A stretch of 64,000 bases of DNA from Caulobacteraceae bacterium (GTDB taxonomy: Bacteria; Pseudomonadota; Alphaproteobacteria; Caulobacterales; Caulobacteraceae): positions 1-64,000 of the forward strand of contig JARLIQ010000007.1 in assembly GCA_031291645.1 (NCBI GenBank). The letters are read 5' to 3'. The notes beneath the pieces were generated by a model. That model saw only the letters and a program-made list of their open reading frames with translations. It searched no databases and had not been told where the DNA came from. Made by a program: the position numbers and the translations under genes. Shown here one piece after another: positions 25,779-35,388 of this stretch (positions are counted from its first letter, which is position 1; the number at the start of each line of letters is the position of its first letter).

Positions 25779-28700
25779 GGTCCCGCGAGGGCGACGCTGG
25801 CGCGCCCGCCGGCCGAGCGGGCGTAGATGGCCGGCCGGTACATGTCGTGCGCCTCGGCCCCCGGCAGGTAGAACTCGCCCGGCGTCACCGCCCGCGCCAC
25901 ATAGGCGACGGCGAAGGACTTGCCGCCGTCGACGTTCAGCGCCGCCACATAGCGGTCGTCGCGCGATTCCTGCGCCAGCGGCGCATTGAGCTGGCCGAGG
26001 AAGCTGTAGGGCCCGTTGCTCGAACCCTTCTCACCGTTCCCCCGGCCGTCGTCCGGCCCGAGCGCGGTCTCGATCTCGAAGCCGGCGGGCAGCGGATCGT
26101 CCAGCACCAGCGAGGTCGAGCGGCCCTGCCGCGATGCGCCGGCGATGCGCACCACGACCCGCGCGCCCTGGGTGATGTGGGCGAGGTCCGCCGGCGCGCC
26201 CTGGATGGTCCAGAAGGTGGTCGCGACGCTGACCCCCTGGCTCAGCGCCGGCGGCGAGGCGAGCGGCGTGCCGCGCACGGTCACCGTCCGCCACAGGGCG
26301 CCCGTCCCGGCGTTGACGAAGCGCGCGGCCTGCAGCCGTCCGACCGCCCAGCGCGGCGCGCCCGCCGCCGGGTCCATCGGATAGGCGCCCGTCGTCTGGA
26401 TGCGGATGGCGCCCGCCGCCTTCAGCATTTGGTGGGCGGCCTGCATCAGCCGGGCCTGCTCCTGGGTGTTCAGGCCGTCGGGATCGCGCACCGTCCCGTC
26501 CAGCCGGTCCTGCAGGCCGCGGGCGACGCCCATGTCGCCGGCCTCGTAGGCGTAGGCGATCACGGCGGCCAGGTCGCGCAGCGGGCTCTGGTACCAATCC
26601 GCCTCGTCGCGGTAGCCGAGCGAGCGGGCCGCCTGGACCAGGGAGTCGTGGGCCCGGGCCCGGTCGCCCATCAGGGCCAGGCCCGCGCCGATCTGGGCCT
26701 TGGCGATGGGCGAGGTCTCGTTCTTCATCTGCACGTCGTGCCACCAGCGCAGCCGGGCGAGGTCGCCGCGGCCGGCCTTGGCCAGCACATAGAGGGCGTA
26801 GGCCGAGGCGCGGCTGCGCATGCGGGTGGTGGCGTCCTTCGACGCCTGTTCCGAACCGGCCCAGGGCTTGGGATATTGCAGCTTGTAGGCGACCGAGGCG
26901 AAGCCTTCGGGCCGGGAGATCTGCCGCATGGCGCCCAGCGCCCGCTCGTAGGCCGCGTCCGGCACCGGCGCGCCCTGGGCCCGGGCCTCGACCAGGAAGT
27001 CGGTGGCGTAGGCGCCGAGCCAGGCGTCCGCCTCGCTGTCGCCGACCCGCCAGAGGCCGAAGGCGCCGTCCAGCGTCTGGCGGTCCAGCAGCCGGCCGAC
27101 CGCGTCGTTGAGCGCCGCGGTCGAGCGCCGCGCCCTCGGATCGCTGGACATCTCGGCGGCGTAGAGCAGCGGATAGGCCGTCGAGACCAGCTGTTCGGTG
27201 CAGCCGTAGGGATAGCGGTTCAGCGACAGGGCGACCGCGGCGGGATCGAAGCCCTTGAACGGCGAATAGCTGACCTGGAGGGTGACGCCGCCGGCCGCCA
27301 TGCCCGAGATCAGCGAGGCTGGCGGGACATAGGCCTCGCCGGGCCGTTGCAGCTGGACGTCCGTCCGGGTGATCGGGCCCCAGCCCAGCCGCGTCTCGAT
27401 CGGATAGGACTTCAGGGTGCTGAAGCCGGGCCCGTCGACCCGGAAGCTGATGGTTGAAACCCCCGTGCTTCCCGGCGCCACCAGCGGCGCATGGTCGGCG
27501 ATGCGCTGGCCGACCAGCAGGTCATAGAGCTTCTTGAACGGCGCCAGCACCCCGCCCGAGCTGAAGATCTGGGCGACATAGGCGCCCGCCCGGCCTTCCA
27601 GGTTGTGCAGTTCCAGCGTCGCCAGGGCGTGGTCGCCGGGCGAGAGGAACCTGGGCAGGTTCAGGTCGGCGACCACCGGCTGGCGCACGGTCAGCGGCTT
27701 GGAGCCCGACCCCACGGCGTCGTCGGTCCAGGCCACGGCCATCAGCCGCAGTTCGCCGTTGAAGTCGGCCGCCGGCAGCTTGACCACCGCCCGCCCGTCC
27801 AGGCCGGTGTCCACCTCGCCCGACCACAGGGCCACGGTCTTGATCGGGGTGGTGGTCAGGCCCTGCCCGCCCAGTTCGTCGCCACCGAAGTTGACCGGCG
27901 CCGGCGCGCCGAGGTTGGGGTCGAGCAGCCGGCCATAGTCGTCGCGGTAATCGAGCGTCAGGGCGCGCTTGCCGAAGTACCACTTGGCCGGGTCCGGACT
28001 CTGCTGCTTGGTCAGCCGCAGGATGCCCTCGTCGACCGCCGCCAGGGTGACGTGGGCGCGCTGGCCGAGCTTCAGGCCGCGGACGGCCAGCGGGACCTCG
28101 ACGGTCGCCTTGGAATCGATCTTGGCCGGGGTCGCGATGTCCACGTCCAGCTTCCGGCCCCTGGGATCCAGCGGGACGTAGACCAGGCCCAGCGCCCGGC
28201 GCGGCTTGGGCGTGACGGACGGGTCGCGCGGCTGGATCACGCTGACCAGCACATAGGCGCCGCCGCCCCAGGCCGCGCTGGTCTTGAGCGAGACGGTGGC
28301 GCCGCCGCGCCCGACGCTGAGGGTCTTGAAATCGATCAGCCGGTCGGTGGCCACCGCGACCTGGGCCTCGCCGGCGTAGGGCGCCTGGATCGCCACCTGC
28401 ACCGTGTCGCCCTGGCGCCAGGCGCGGGTTCCGGCGCTGACCCGCACGAAGTCGGGGGCCTCGGCCTCCTTGGCCGGCGCGCCCCAGCCGGCGGAGAAGC
28501 GGATCACCGACCTGGCGCCGGAGGGGCCGGTCACTTCCAGCCGGTAGTCGCCCCAGCCCAGCCGCCGGTTCAGGTGGAGGGAGCCTCCCGCGGGGATCTC
28601 GGTGACGCCGCGCGCCACCGCCGCGTCGCGGCTGGTCCGCCGCCACTGCCATTTGCCGTCCTGCTCGAACCAGTCGTAGTTCCAGTTCTCGGAGATCAGG

Positions 28701-30805
28701 GTCCAGACCGCCCCGGCGGCGGCGATCCGGCGGCCCTGGGCGTCGACCGCGATGACGTCGAGGCTGACCGGCGTCGCGTCGGCGCCGCCGGAGCTCGGCT
28801 GGTCGACCTTGACGCCGAAGTAGACCGGTTGGGTGCGGACCTTCAGGAAGGCGCTCTCGCGCACCGGCCGGCCGCCGGGCTCGAACACCGAGGCGGTCAG
28901 GGTCGCGGCCAGCGGGACCTTGGAATCGCCGGCCTGGCCGGCGTCCACCGCCAGGGTCGCCGCGCCCGCGCCGTCGGTCACCGTCGAGCCGAGGTCGACC
29001 AGCTTTTCGTCGAACGGGGTGACGTCGTCGCCCCAGCGATAGTCCTTGTACTGCGGGAAAGGGTTGGGGTCGGCGCGCAGCCGCACCTCGCCCTGGGTCT
29101 GCAGGCCGGCGCCCGGCGCGCCATAGAGGAAGCGGGCCGACAGCGGCACGCGGCGCACCTCGCCGGCGACGACCGCCGCCTGCGGCTGGGCCGCCAGGGT
29201 CACGGCCAGGCGCTGGGGCACGAAGTCCTCGACCGCGAAGCTCATCTGGCCGACCGGACCGTCGATGCCCTGGATCTCCAGCTGGGCGCTCCAGCGGCCG
29301 CGCGGCGCGGACCTGGGCAGGGCGATGTCCTGCAGCACCGCGCCCTGGTCGGCGTGGTCGAAGGCGATGCGGCGGAACTCGACGCCCGACGGGCGCCGGA
29401 TGACCAGCGCGCCCTTGCGGTCCTTCAGCGCCCTGGCTTCGCGGTCGCGCACCAGGGCGACGACGTGGGCCGTCTCCCCGGGCCGGTAGATGCCCCGGTC
29501 CGCATAGAGATAGGCGTCGACGTCGGTCTTGATCGTCCGGCCGTCCGTCGGCTTGCCGGTGTCGTCCGGGTTCGGCGCGCGCCCGCCGGTCCCCTGGCTG
29601 GAGAGGTCCACCGGCGAGCGGTCCAGGTCGAGCACGGCCAGGTCGCCCATGGCGCCATAGGCCATGACCATCTTGGCCGCCGCCGCGCCCTCGCCCTTCA
29701 GCATCGGCCCCGGGAAGCGCACCCGGCCCGAGGCGTCGCTGGTCCCCGCGCCCAGGTCCTCGCCGTTGCGCGCCACCAGGGTCACGCGCACGCCGGGCAT
29801 GACCTTGGCGGATTTCAGCGAGCGGACCACCACGTCCAGGGCGTCCGATCCCTGGTAGGCGGTCAGGCCCATGTCCGTGAACATGATCCAGCGCCGCGCC
29901 TGGGCCGGCGGATTTGAGTCGAGGGGCCGGCCGTTGTCGCCCTTGATGTCGCGCCCGCCGGAGGCGTCGCGCGCCTTGATCACATAGCCGCCGGGCTTCA
30001 TCTCCTTCAGCACCGCGCCCAGGGGGAAGACGGTGGTCGCCCGCTGGCCGACGGGGCCGGCGACGGCCACCTCGCCCTTCCAGACGATGGTCCCCTCGTC
30101 GTCGGGGCTGTCGTCGCCGTAGTCCCCGGGATAGTCGCCTTCTCCGGTCGGCTCGGGCGCGCTGATCGACTTGCGCACCAGGTTGCGGTCCGGCACGCGC
30201 CAGACCTCGATCGCCAGCTTGCTGACGTTCAGGGTCTCGATGCCGACGCCGTCGGATTCCTCGCGCGGCAGGATCACCCCCTGGCCGGCGAAGCCGACGT
30301 AGGGCGGCTTTTCGCTGAACACGAAGTCGACGTCGGCGTTGGCGGCCAGGGTCTCGCCGCTGCGGGCCGGCAGCCCCTTCAGCAGGGTCACCCGGTGGTC
30401 GGCCAGGCCCATGCCGGCGACGCACAGCTCCTCGGGGTTGCGCGGGTTGACGCTGACCGCCGGCGGGTGGCCGAGGTCGGGCGAGACCAGCACATAGTCG
30501 GCGTAGGTCCTGGTCGGATCGAGCGGCCGGGTCAGTTCGGCGCAGGCGGTCGGATCGGGATTGGACGTGTCGATCCGCGAGCGCCAGAAGGCGAAGCCGG
30601 CGGGCTTGGCGACGGCGGCCCTGGGCGCGCCGGCGGACCGCGGATGGCCGAAGAACGGCCAGGGCAGGCCGCGCGCGGCCTCGGCGACGGCGCCGCCCGC
30701 CTGCCCGGCGTGGTGGGTGTCCAGCCAGCGCATGGTTCCGGCGCCGACCCCGAAGCCGACAAGCGCGAGGGCGATCGCCGCGGCGACTGCCAGCCTCCGG
30801 TCCAT
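25775..30805 (-). CDS. bacterial alpha-2-macroglobulin (YfhM-type) with CTEQ thioester
   Basis: A 1676-residue periplasmic, probably inner-membrane-anchored protease trap. A single N-terminal hydrophobic segment (about residues 5-25, LAVAAAIALALVGFGVGAG) has no lipobox cysteine, so it is not a lipoprotein like E. coli YfhM. Macroglobulin features include DAYLYADRGIYRPGETAHVV, the A2M-core block WSGEVDTGLDGRAVVKLP and the thioester Cys1202 in YPYGCTEQLVS, a C-x-E-Q form. The start at 30805 follows GGGGAGAGG. pbpC follows with a 4-base overlap; the accepted idea is that the trap protects the wall while PBP1C repairs it. It is divergent from a cobalamin-riboswitch gene. Confidence 0.93.
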   Translation of the reverse strand: MDRRLAVAAAIALALVGFGVGAGTMRWLDTHHAGQAGGAVAEAARGLPWPFFGHPRSAGAPRAAVAKPAGFAFWRSRIDTSNPDPTACAELTRPLDPTRTYADYVLVSPDLGHPPAVSVNPRNPEELCVAGMGLADHRVTLLKGLPARSGETLAANADVDFVFSEKPPYVGFAGQGVILPREESDGVGIETLNVSKLAIEVWRVPDRNLVRKSISAPEPTGEGDYPGDYGDDSPDDEGTIVWKGEVAVAGPVGQRATTVFPLGAVLKEMKPGGYVIKARDASGGRDIKGDNGRPLDSNPPAQARRWIMFTDMGLTAYQGSDALDVVVRSLKSAKVMPGVRVTLVARNGEDLGAGTSDASGRVRFPGPMLKGEGAAAAKMVMAYGAMGDLAVLDLDRSPVDLSSQGTGGRAPNPDDTGKPTDGRTIKTDVDAYLYADRGIYRPGETAHVVALVRDREARALKDRKGALVIRRPSGVEFRRIAFDHADQGAVLQDIALPRSAPRGRWSAQLEIQGIDGPVGQMSFAVEDFVPQRLAVTLAAQPQAAVVAGEVRRVPLSARFLYGAPGAGLQTQGEVRLRADPNPFPQYKDYRWGDDVTPFDEKLVDLGSTVTDGAGAATLAVDAGQAGDSKVPLAATLTASVFEPGGRPVRESAFLKVRTQPVYFGVKVDQPSSGGADATPVSLDVIAVDAQGRRIAAAGAVWTLISENWNYDWFEQDGKWQWRRTSRDAAVARGVTEIPAGGSLHLNRRLGWGDYRLEVTGPSGARSVIRFSAGWGAPAKEAEAPDFVRVSAGTRAWRQGDTVQVAIQAPYAGEAQVAVATDRLIDFKTLSVGRGGATVSLKTSAAWGGGAYVLVSVIQPRDPSVTPKPRRALGLVYVPLDPRGRKLDVDIATPAKIDSKATVEVPLAVRGLKLGQRAHVTLAAVDEGILRLTKQQSPDPAKWYFGKRALTLDYRDDYGRLLDPNLGAPAPVNFGGDELGGQGLTTTPIKTVALWSGEVDTGLDGRAVVKLPAADFNGELRLMAVAWTDDAVGSGSKPLTVRQPVVADLNLPRFLSPGDHALATLELHNLEGRAGAYVAQIFSSGGVLAPFKKLYDLLVGQRIADHAPLVAPGSTGVSTISFRVDGPGFSTLKSYPIETRLGWGPITRTDVQLQRPGEAYVPPASLISGMAAGGVTLQVSYSPFKGFDPAAVALSLNRYPYGCTEQLVSTAYPLLYAAEMSSDPRARRSTAALNDAVGRLLDRQTLDGAFGLWRVGDSEADAWLGAYATDFLVEARAQGAPVPDAAYERALGAMRQISRPEGFASVAYKLQYPKPWAGSEQASKDATTRMRSRASAYALYVLAKAGRGDLARLRWWHDVQMKNETSPIAKAQIGAGLALMGDRARAHDSLVQAARSLGYRDEADWYQSPLRDLAAVIAYAYEAGDMGVARGLQDRLDGTVRDPDGLNTQEQARLMQAAHQMLKAAGAIRIQTTGAYPMDPAAGAPRWAVGRLQAARFVNAGTGALWRTVTVRGTPLASPPALSQGVSVATTFWTIQGAPADLAHITQGARVVVRIAGASRQGRSTSLVLDDPLPAGFEIETALGPDDGRGNGEKGSSNGPYSFLGQLNAPLAQESRDDRYVAALNVDGGKSFAVAYVARAVTPGEFYLPGAEAHDMYRPAIYARSAGGRASVALAGP

Positions 30806-30965
30806 CCGGCCTCTCCCCGACCCCTCGCCGTCCACGCGGCGAGGTTGAGCGATGGAAGCCCAAGCGGGACCTTGGGTCAATCGCGCTGCTGCGACGGCCT
30901 CGCCGCGCGGGGCGCCGTAGCGTCCGGGGGGTTGCGGGCGGCGAGCGCCTGGCGGATAACCCGCG

Positions 30966-31168
30966 CCGGTGGTTCCCCTCTCGGGGGGCTAAGAGGGAAT
31001 GCGGTGAGGGGTTCGCCCCGAGGCCGCGCTGTGCCCGCAACTGTGAGCGGCGAGGGCCGCGAGCCGCATCGTCCGGATCATCCTCCGGGCGACGCCACTG
31101 GAGCCGCAGCGCTCCGGGAAGGCGAGGCCGCGACGCCCGTTGACCCGCAAGTCAGGAGACCTGCCGCC
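30966..31168 (+). ncRNA. cobalamin riboswitch
   Basis: The element shows the conserved order of the cobalamin aptamer: GGTGGTTCCCC, GGCTAAGAGGGAATGCGGTGA, the GCTGTGCCCGCAACTGTGAGCGG stretch (read across about 31028-31051), the B12-box region GCCACTGG (31094-31101) and the closing GCAAGTCAGGAGACCTGCCG (31148-31167). It lies 206 bases upstream of a BtuB-type receptor gene on the same strand, so high adenosylcobalamin should lower receptor expression. The boundaries are approximate. Confidence 0.95.
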
Positions 31169-31373
31169 GACGTCGCTCGTCCGAAGGTCCGGGTCCAGGC
31201 CATCGGCGCGGGAAGGCGTATTCGGTCTTCCGCAGCAGCGACCAAGCCGACCCGCCGCCGGCGGGGAGGGGCGGCGCGGGCCAGTCTCCGAGCCGCCTCT
31301 TCTCCCGTGGGTCATCGCTGCACTGGACCTCGCCGACGGCGCCGGAGGGTCCGCTTCGAAGGACCTTGGGCCC
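31169..31373 (+). promoter_or_regulatory. 205-base leader between riboswitch and btuB
   Basis: No gene is seen. The region is GC-rich with several self-complementary stretches such as CCGCCGGCGG (31251-31260) and probably forms the expression platform. The ribosome site of btuB is AAGGACC at 31359-31365. I cannot identify a clear T-run terminator, so control may be at translation start. Confidence 0.45.
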
Positions 31374-33278
31374 ATGAGCCATCCTCGCCGTCATCGCCTT
31401 TCCACCTCGACCCGCCTGCCGGCCTTCCTCGCCGGCGGCCTTGTCCTCGGCGCCGCCCTGCCGGCCGCGGCCCAGGCCGTGGATCAGCCCCAACCGGTCA
31501 GCGAGGTGGTGGTCACCGCCACCCGCCTGCCGCAGACGCTGAATACGACGCCCGACGCCTATGTGATCGACCAGTCCGAAATCCAGGCCCGCCAGATCAC
31601 CTTCGCGGCCGACGCCCTCGCCACGGTTCCGGGGGTCTCGGTCGCCTCCAGCGGCCAGTTCAGCCTGACCAGCATCTCCATCCGCGGCGCCTCGGCCGAC
31701 AAGACCCTGGTCCTGATTGACGGCATGCCCGTGAACGACCCGTCCCAGCCGGCCGGCAACTACGACTTCTCAGGCCTGGACCTGGCCGACGTCGCGCGCA
31801 TCGAGGTGCTGACCGGGCCGCAGGGCTCGCTCTGGGGTTCGGACGCCATCGGCGGGGTGATCGCCTTCACCACGCGCGAGCCGAATGGCCTGAGGGCCGA
31901 CGTCGAGACCGGATCGCTCGGCGAGACCCGGGTCTCGGCCGCGGCGGGGCGCAGCACCCGCGACTGGGCCTTCGGGGTCGACGTGGCGGACGTCGCCTCG
32001 ACCGGGGTCTCGGCCGCTGACGTGCGCAACAACTACGCGCCCTACGGCGCGCCCGGCCTGCGCAACATCGAGCCGGACGGATTCCGCGACCTCACCCTCG
32101 GCGCCCGTGGCCGGATCGACATCGGCCAGCTCGTCCAGCTCGACGGCCAGGTCCGCTACAGCGACAGCCGGGCCGCCATCGACGGCTATCCGCCGCCCTA
32201 TTATTTCTTCAGCGACACCAACGACGTGGCCCGCAGCCGCAGCCTGACCGGCTTTCTGCGCGCGCGCTTCACCGGTCCCTGGGATCTGGTCAACGAGGTC
32301 AGCGCCAGCGGCTACAAGATCGATCGCGGCGATTCCGGGGTGAGCGGCGACTACGGCTACCGGGCTGACCGGGAAGTCTATCGCTGGACCGTGGCGCGCG
32401 GGACGACCGCCGATCCGGTCTCGTTCGAAGCCGGCGCCGAGCGGGAGGACAGCCGCGCCAGCCTGTCGACCGGGGACACGGCCGACCTGGGCTCGACCGC
32501 GGTCTTCGGCGTGGTCCGCTGGCGGCCGATCGACCGGCTGACCCTGACCGCGAGCGGCCGCTGGGACGACCCGGACAGGTACCACGCGCGCGCCACCGGC
32601 CGCATCGCCGGCGCCCTCGACCTCGGGCGGGGCTTCAGCCTGTCGGCCTCGGCCGGCCAGGGCTTCAAGACCCCGACGATCAGCGAGACGGTCTGCGACT
32701 TCTGCTACACCACCCGGGTCACCCTGCGGCCGGAACTGGCCGTGGGCTACGACGCCGGCCTCGGCTGGCGCTCGCCGGACGGCCGGTTCACCACCCGCGC
32801 GACCGTCTTCGGCCTGAACGTGACCGACGAGATCGAGTACGTCGACGGCCACTACATCAACGTCGCCCATAGCCGCTCGGACGGGGTCGAGGCCGAGGGC
32901 GAGGCGGCGCTCGGCTGGGGCTTCAGGCTGAAGGCGGCCTACACCTATACCTACGCCATCAACGCCGACACCCACGTGCGCCAGCTGCGGATTCCGCTCA
33001 GCACCGGCTCGGCGACGCTGTTCTGGACGCGGGGCAAGGTCGATGCGGCCTTCACCCTGCGCGCCGAGGACACCCAGCCGGACCTGGGGCTCGACGGCTT
33101 CACCTCGGTGACCCGCCCGGGCTTCGTGGTCGCCGACCTGGCGGGCGGCTACGCGTTGAACAGCCATATCCGAATCTCCGCCCGAATCGAGAACCTGGCG
33201 GGCGCCCACTACGAGCAGGTCTATGGCTATGGCGAGCCGGGCCGGACGGTCTACGTCGGCCTGCATCTGCGGGACTGA
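31374..33278 (+). CDS. btuB: TonB-dependent vitamin B12 receptor, BtuB type
   Basis: A 634-residue outer-membrane receptor. A signal peptide ends near residue 35 (GLVLGAALPAAAQA), followed by the TonB box EVVVTATRLPQT. The plug domain has TVPGVSVASSGQFSLTSISI then RGASADKTLVLIDGMPVNDP and PQGSLWGSDAIGGVIAF, as in BtuB. A 22-strand beta-barrel follows, ending in the aromatic-rich HLRD after TVYVGL. The upstream cobalamin riboswitch gives strong independent support for a corrinoid ligand. No btuFCD genes lie next to it. It imports cobalamin with TonB-ExbB-ExbD energy. Confidence 0.93.
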   Translation: MSHPRRHRLSTSTRLPAFLAGGLVLGAALPAAAQAVDQPQPVSEVVVTATRLPQTLNTTPDAYVIDQSEIQARQITFAADALATVPGVSVASSGQFSLTSISIRGASADKTLVLIDGMPVNDPSQPAGNYDFSGLDLADVARIEVLTGPQGSLWGSDAIGGVIAFTTREPNGLRADVETGSLGETRVSAAAGRSTRDWAFGVDVADVASTGVSAADVRNNYAPYGAPGLRNIEPDGFRDLTLGARGRIDIGQLVQLDGQVRYSDSRAAIDGYPPPYYFFSDTNDVARSRSLTGFLRARFTGPWDLVNEVSASGYKIDRGDSGVSGDYGYRADREVYRWTVARGTTADPVSFEAGAEREDSRASLSTGDTADLGSTAVFGVVRWRPIDRLTLTASGRWDDPDRYHARATGRIAGALDLGRGFSLSASAGQGFKTPTISETVCDFCYTTRVTLRPELAVGYDAGLGWRSPDGRFTTRATVFGLNVTDEIEYVDGHYINVAHSRSDGVEAEGEAALGWGFRLKAAYTYTYAINADTHVRQLRIPLSTGSATLFWTRGKVDAAFTLRAEDTQPDLGLDGFTSVTRPGFVVADLAGGYALNSHIRISARIENLAGAHYEQVYGYGEPGRTVYVGLHLRD

Positions 33279-33334
33279 CCGACAAGGACGCGCCGGGGCC
33301 GTTCAGGCGCCGGCGTGGTCCCTCCCGGCGTGGA

Positions 33335-34210
33335 TCAGGCCGCGGCCCAGCCCGGCCGGTCCAGGGCGGCGGGGTCGTCCAGCGCCATCTCGTCCCAGTC
33401 CAGTTCCGGCGGCGGGCTCATGGCGGCGGCGACCACCGCCTGCAGCTCGGCCGCCGAGGTCACCCCGACGATCACCGAGCTGGCCTCCTGCCGCGACAGG
33501 GCGAAGCCCAGGGCGGCCTGCAGCGGGTCGGACCGGCCCTCGGCGATCATCCGGCGCACGCGCGACAGGCGCGAGGCGGCCAGCTTGAACTCGCCCGGCA
33601 CCCGGTCGGGCGGCAGGAACAGCAGGCCCTGCAGGAAGATCGAGCGCAGCTGCACTTCGACGCCCCATTCGGCCAGGGTCGCCAGGGTGCCGTCGATCAG
33701 CAGGCGCTGGTCCAACAGGCTCGCCGGCGCCTGGATGATGTCGGGCTTGAACCGCTTGACCACGCCCAGCGGGTCGTCCGAGGCGTAGACCGAGATGCCG
33801 ACGAACTCGAACAGGCCTTCGTCGCGCAGGGCGAGCAGTCGGTCCCAGACCTCGCGGCCGTGCGGGCCGAATAGGTCGCCGGCCATCTGGACGATGATCG
33901 CGTCGGCCCGCTGCAGGCCCAGCCGGCGCAGCGAGGCGCGCGCCTCGGCCTCGACGAAGTCGGGCCCGCGGTCGGTGCGGCCGGCCTTGACCATCATGCG
34001 GAAGCGGCACGGCTGGGGCATGTGCGCCCCGACCACGGCCTCGGCGTAGCCGGAGTTGCTGGTGGTGTCGAACACCCGCAGGCCTGATCGGGCCGCGACG
34101 GCGAGGATTTCGCCGACCTCGGCTTCGGGCGAGCGGCCGCGGGGCGCGTGCACGCCCTCCAGGCGGAACTGCCCGGCCCCTAGGCCCAGTTTTGAAAGGG
34201 GGACGCTCAC
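33335..34210 (-). CDS. aldo/keto reductase family protein
   Basis: A 291-residue TIM-barrel NADPH oxidoreductase. It begins VPLSKLGLGAGQFRLEG and has RVFDTTSNSGYAEAVVGAHM (Asp and Tyr of the tetrad), MMVKAGRTDRG (Lys) and the C-terminal FALSRQEASSVIVGVTSAAE cofactor region. The expected catalytic histidine before the strand is not clear: the usual QxH-type segment reads IIVQMAG, so the tetrad may be incomplete. The GTG at 34210 is taken as the start because it begins the family sequence; it has only a weak GGGG ribosome site. It converges with btuB. Substrate unknown. Confidence 0.85.
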   Translation of the reverse strand: MSVPLSKLGLGAGQFRLEGVHAPRGRSPEAEVGEILAVAARSGLRVFDTTSNSGYAEAVVGAHMPQPCRFRMMVKAGRTDRGPDFVEAEARASLRRLGLQRADAIIVQMAGDLFGPHGREVWDRLLALRDEGLFEFVGISVYASDDPLGVVKRFKPDIIQAPASLLDQRLLIDGTLATLAEWGVEVQLRSIFLQGLLFLPPDRVPGEFKLAASRLSRVRRMIAEGRSDPLQAALGFALSRQEASSVIVGVTSAAELQAVVAAAMSPPPELDWDEMALDDPAALDRPGWAAA

Positions 34211-34338
34211 GAAGAACCCCGACCTTGTTGATCTTTGTCTTCCCGACCCTACACGCCAAACGATTAAGGAAGCGGTATCGACGGCGGGGTGGCCGATCGG
34301 GCTTGACCGGAGGCGCGCGCCGCCCACTTTCGAGGACG

Positions 34339-35313
34339 ATGGACCTGACCCTGCCCGAGTGGCCGATGTTCGGCCTGGCCGAGGATATGCGCCCGGCGCT
34401 TCGGGCCGCGGTGGCGGCGGGCGAGGCGGCGGCGCTCGTCACCCTCTACCGGGTCGAAGGCGGCGGCCCGCGCCCGCCGGGCGCCCAGATGCTGCTGTCC
34501 GAGGGCGTGGCGTCCGGCTTCCTGTCCGGCGGCTGCGTCGAGGCGGACGTCGCCCTGCACGCGGCCGAGACCATCGCCGACGGCGAGCCGCGGCGCCTGG
34601 TCTATGGCGAGGGCGGGCCCTGGCCGGACATCCGCCTGCTGTGTGGGGCGCGCATCGAGATCCTGGTCGAGCGCACGGCGCCGGACGATCCGGCGGTGGC
34701 CCGGCTGCTGGCCGAGCAGGACGCCCGCCGTCCGGTCGTCTGGATCACCGACGGGCGATCGCGGCGGGTCGAGCCGGCCCCCAACCATCGCCCGCCCGAT
34801 TGCGTGGCCGCCGCCGACCCGTTCGAACTGCGCCGTCTCTACGAACCGGTCCCACGCCTGGTGGTGGTCGGCGCCGACCCCATCGCGCTCGCCACCGCCT
34901 CGCTCGGCGCCCAGGCCGGGTTCGAGACCACCCTGGTCCGGCCGAAGGGGCCGCAGGCCCCGCCGCCCCTGGCCGGCGTCGCCTACAGCCGCGCCGAACC
35001 GGCGCAGGCCCTGGCCGCCGTCGGCCTCGACCCCTGGACCGCCGTCGCCGTGGCCACCCACGACTGGGACACCGACCAGGCCGCCCTGGTCGAGGCCCTG
35101 CCTTCGCCCGCGCCCTACGTCGGGGTCCTGGGCGCCCGCCGCCGCCTGCCCGAACGCCTGATGCGCCTGCGCGAAGCCGGGCTCGACGAGGCCTCGCTGT
35201 CACGCCTGAAGGCCCCTATCGGCCTCGATCTCGGCGGCAAGGCGCCGTGGGAGGTGGCCGTGTCGGTGATCGCGGAGATCATCGCCGGGCGGGCGCGGGA
35301 TGGGGCCGCATAG
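34339..35313 (+). CDS. xdhC: XdhC family protein (molybdenum hydroxylase maturation)
   Basis: A 324-residue protein of the XdhC/CoxI family, which binds molybdenum cofactor and helps insert the sulfurated form into xanthine-oxidase-type enzymes. The N-terminal part has VEGGGPRPPGAQMLLSEG and VASGFLSGGCVEADVALHA; the C-terminal Rossmann part has PRLVVVGADPIALATASLGA and ends LKAPIGLDLGGKAPWEVAVS. The usual GAGHV nucleotide loop is altered to GADPI. It is 75 bases from a phosphotransferase gene and 6 kb from the IorAB hydroxylase that it may serve. The family is firm; the partner is inferred. Confidence 0.9.
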   Translation: MDLTLPEWPMFGLAEDMRPALRAAVAAGEAAALVTLYRVEGGGPRPPGAQMLLSEGVASGFLSGGCVEADVALHAAETIADGEPRRLVYGEGGPWPDIRLLCGARIEILVERTAPDDPAVARLLAEQDARRPVVWITDGRSRRVEPAPNHRPPDCVAAADPFELRRLYEPVPRLVVVGADPIALATASLGAQAGFETTLVRPKGPQAPPPLAGVAYSRAEPAQALAAVGLDPWTAVAVATHDWDTDQAALVEALPSPAPYVGVLGARRRLPERLMRLREAGLDEASLSRLKAPIGLDLGGKAPWEVAVSVIAEIIAGRARDGAA

Positions 35314-35388
35314 CGCGGCCCGGCTTGACCGGCGCGGAGGCGCTGCCCACCCTCGCCGCCCGAGCGGCCGTTTTGGAGGGGAGAGCCT

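Noticed and set aside
27491..29917. Long plus-strand frame opposite the macroglobulin gene
   Set aside because: Low-complexity translation with no domain; it is the antisense of a clear 1676-residue gene.
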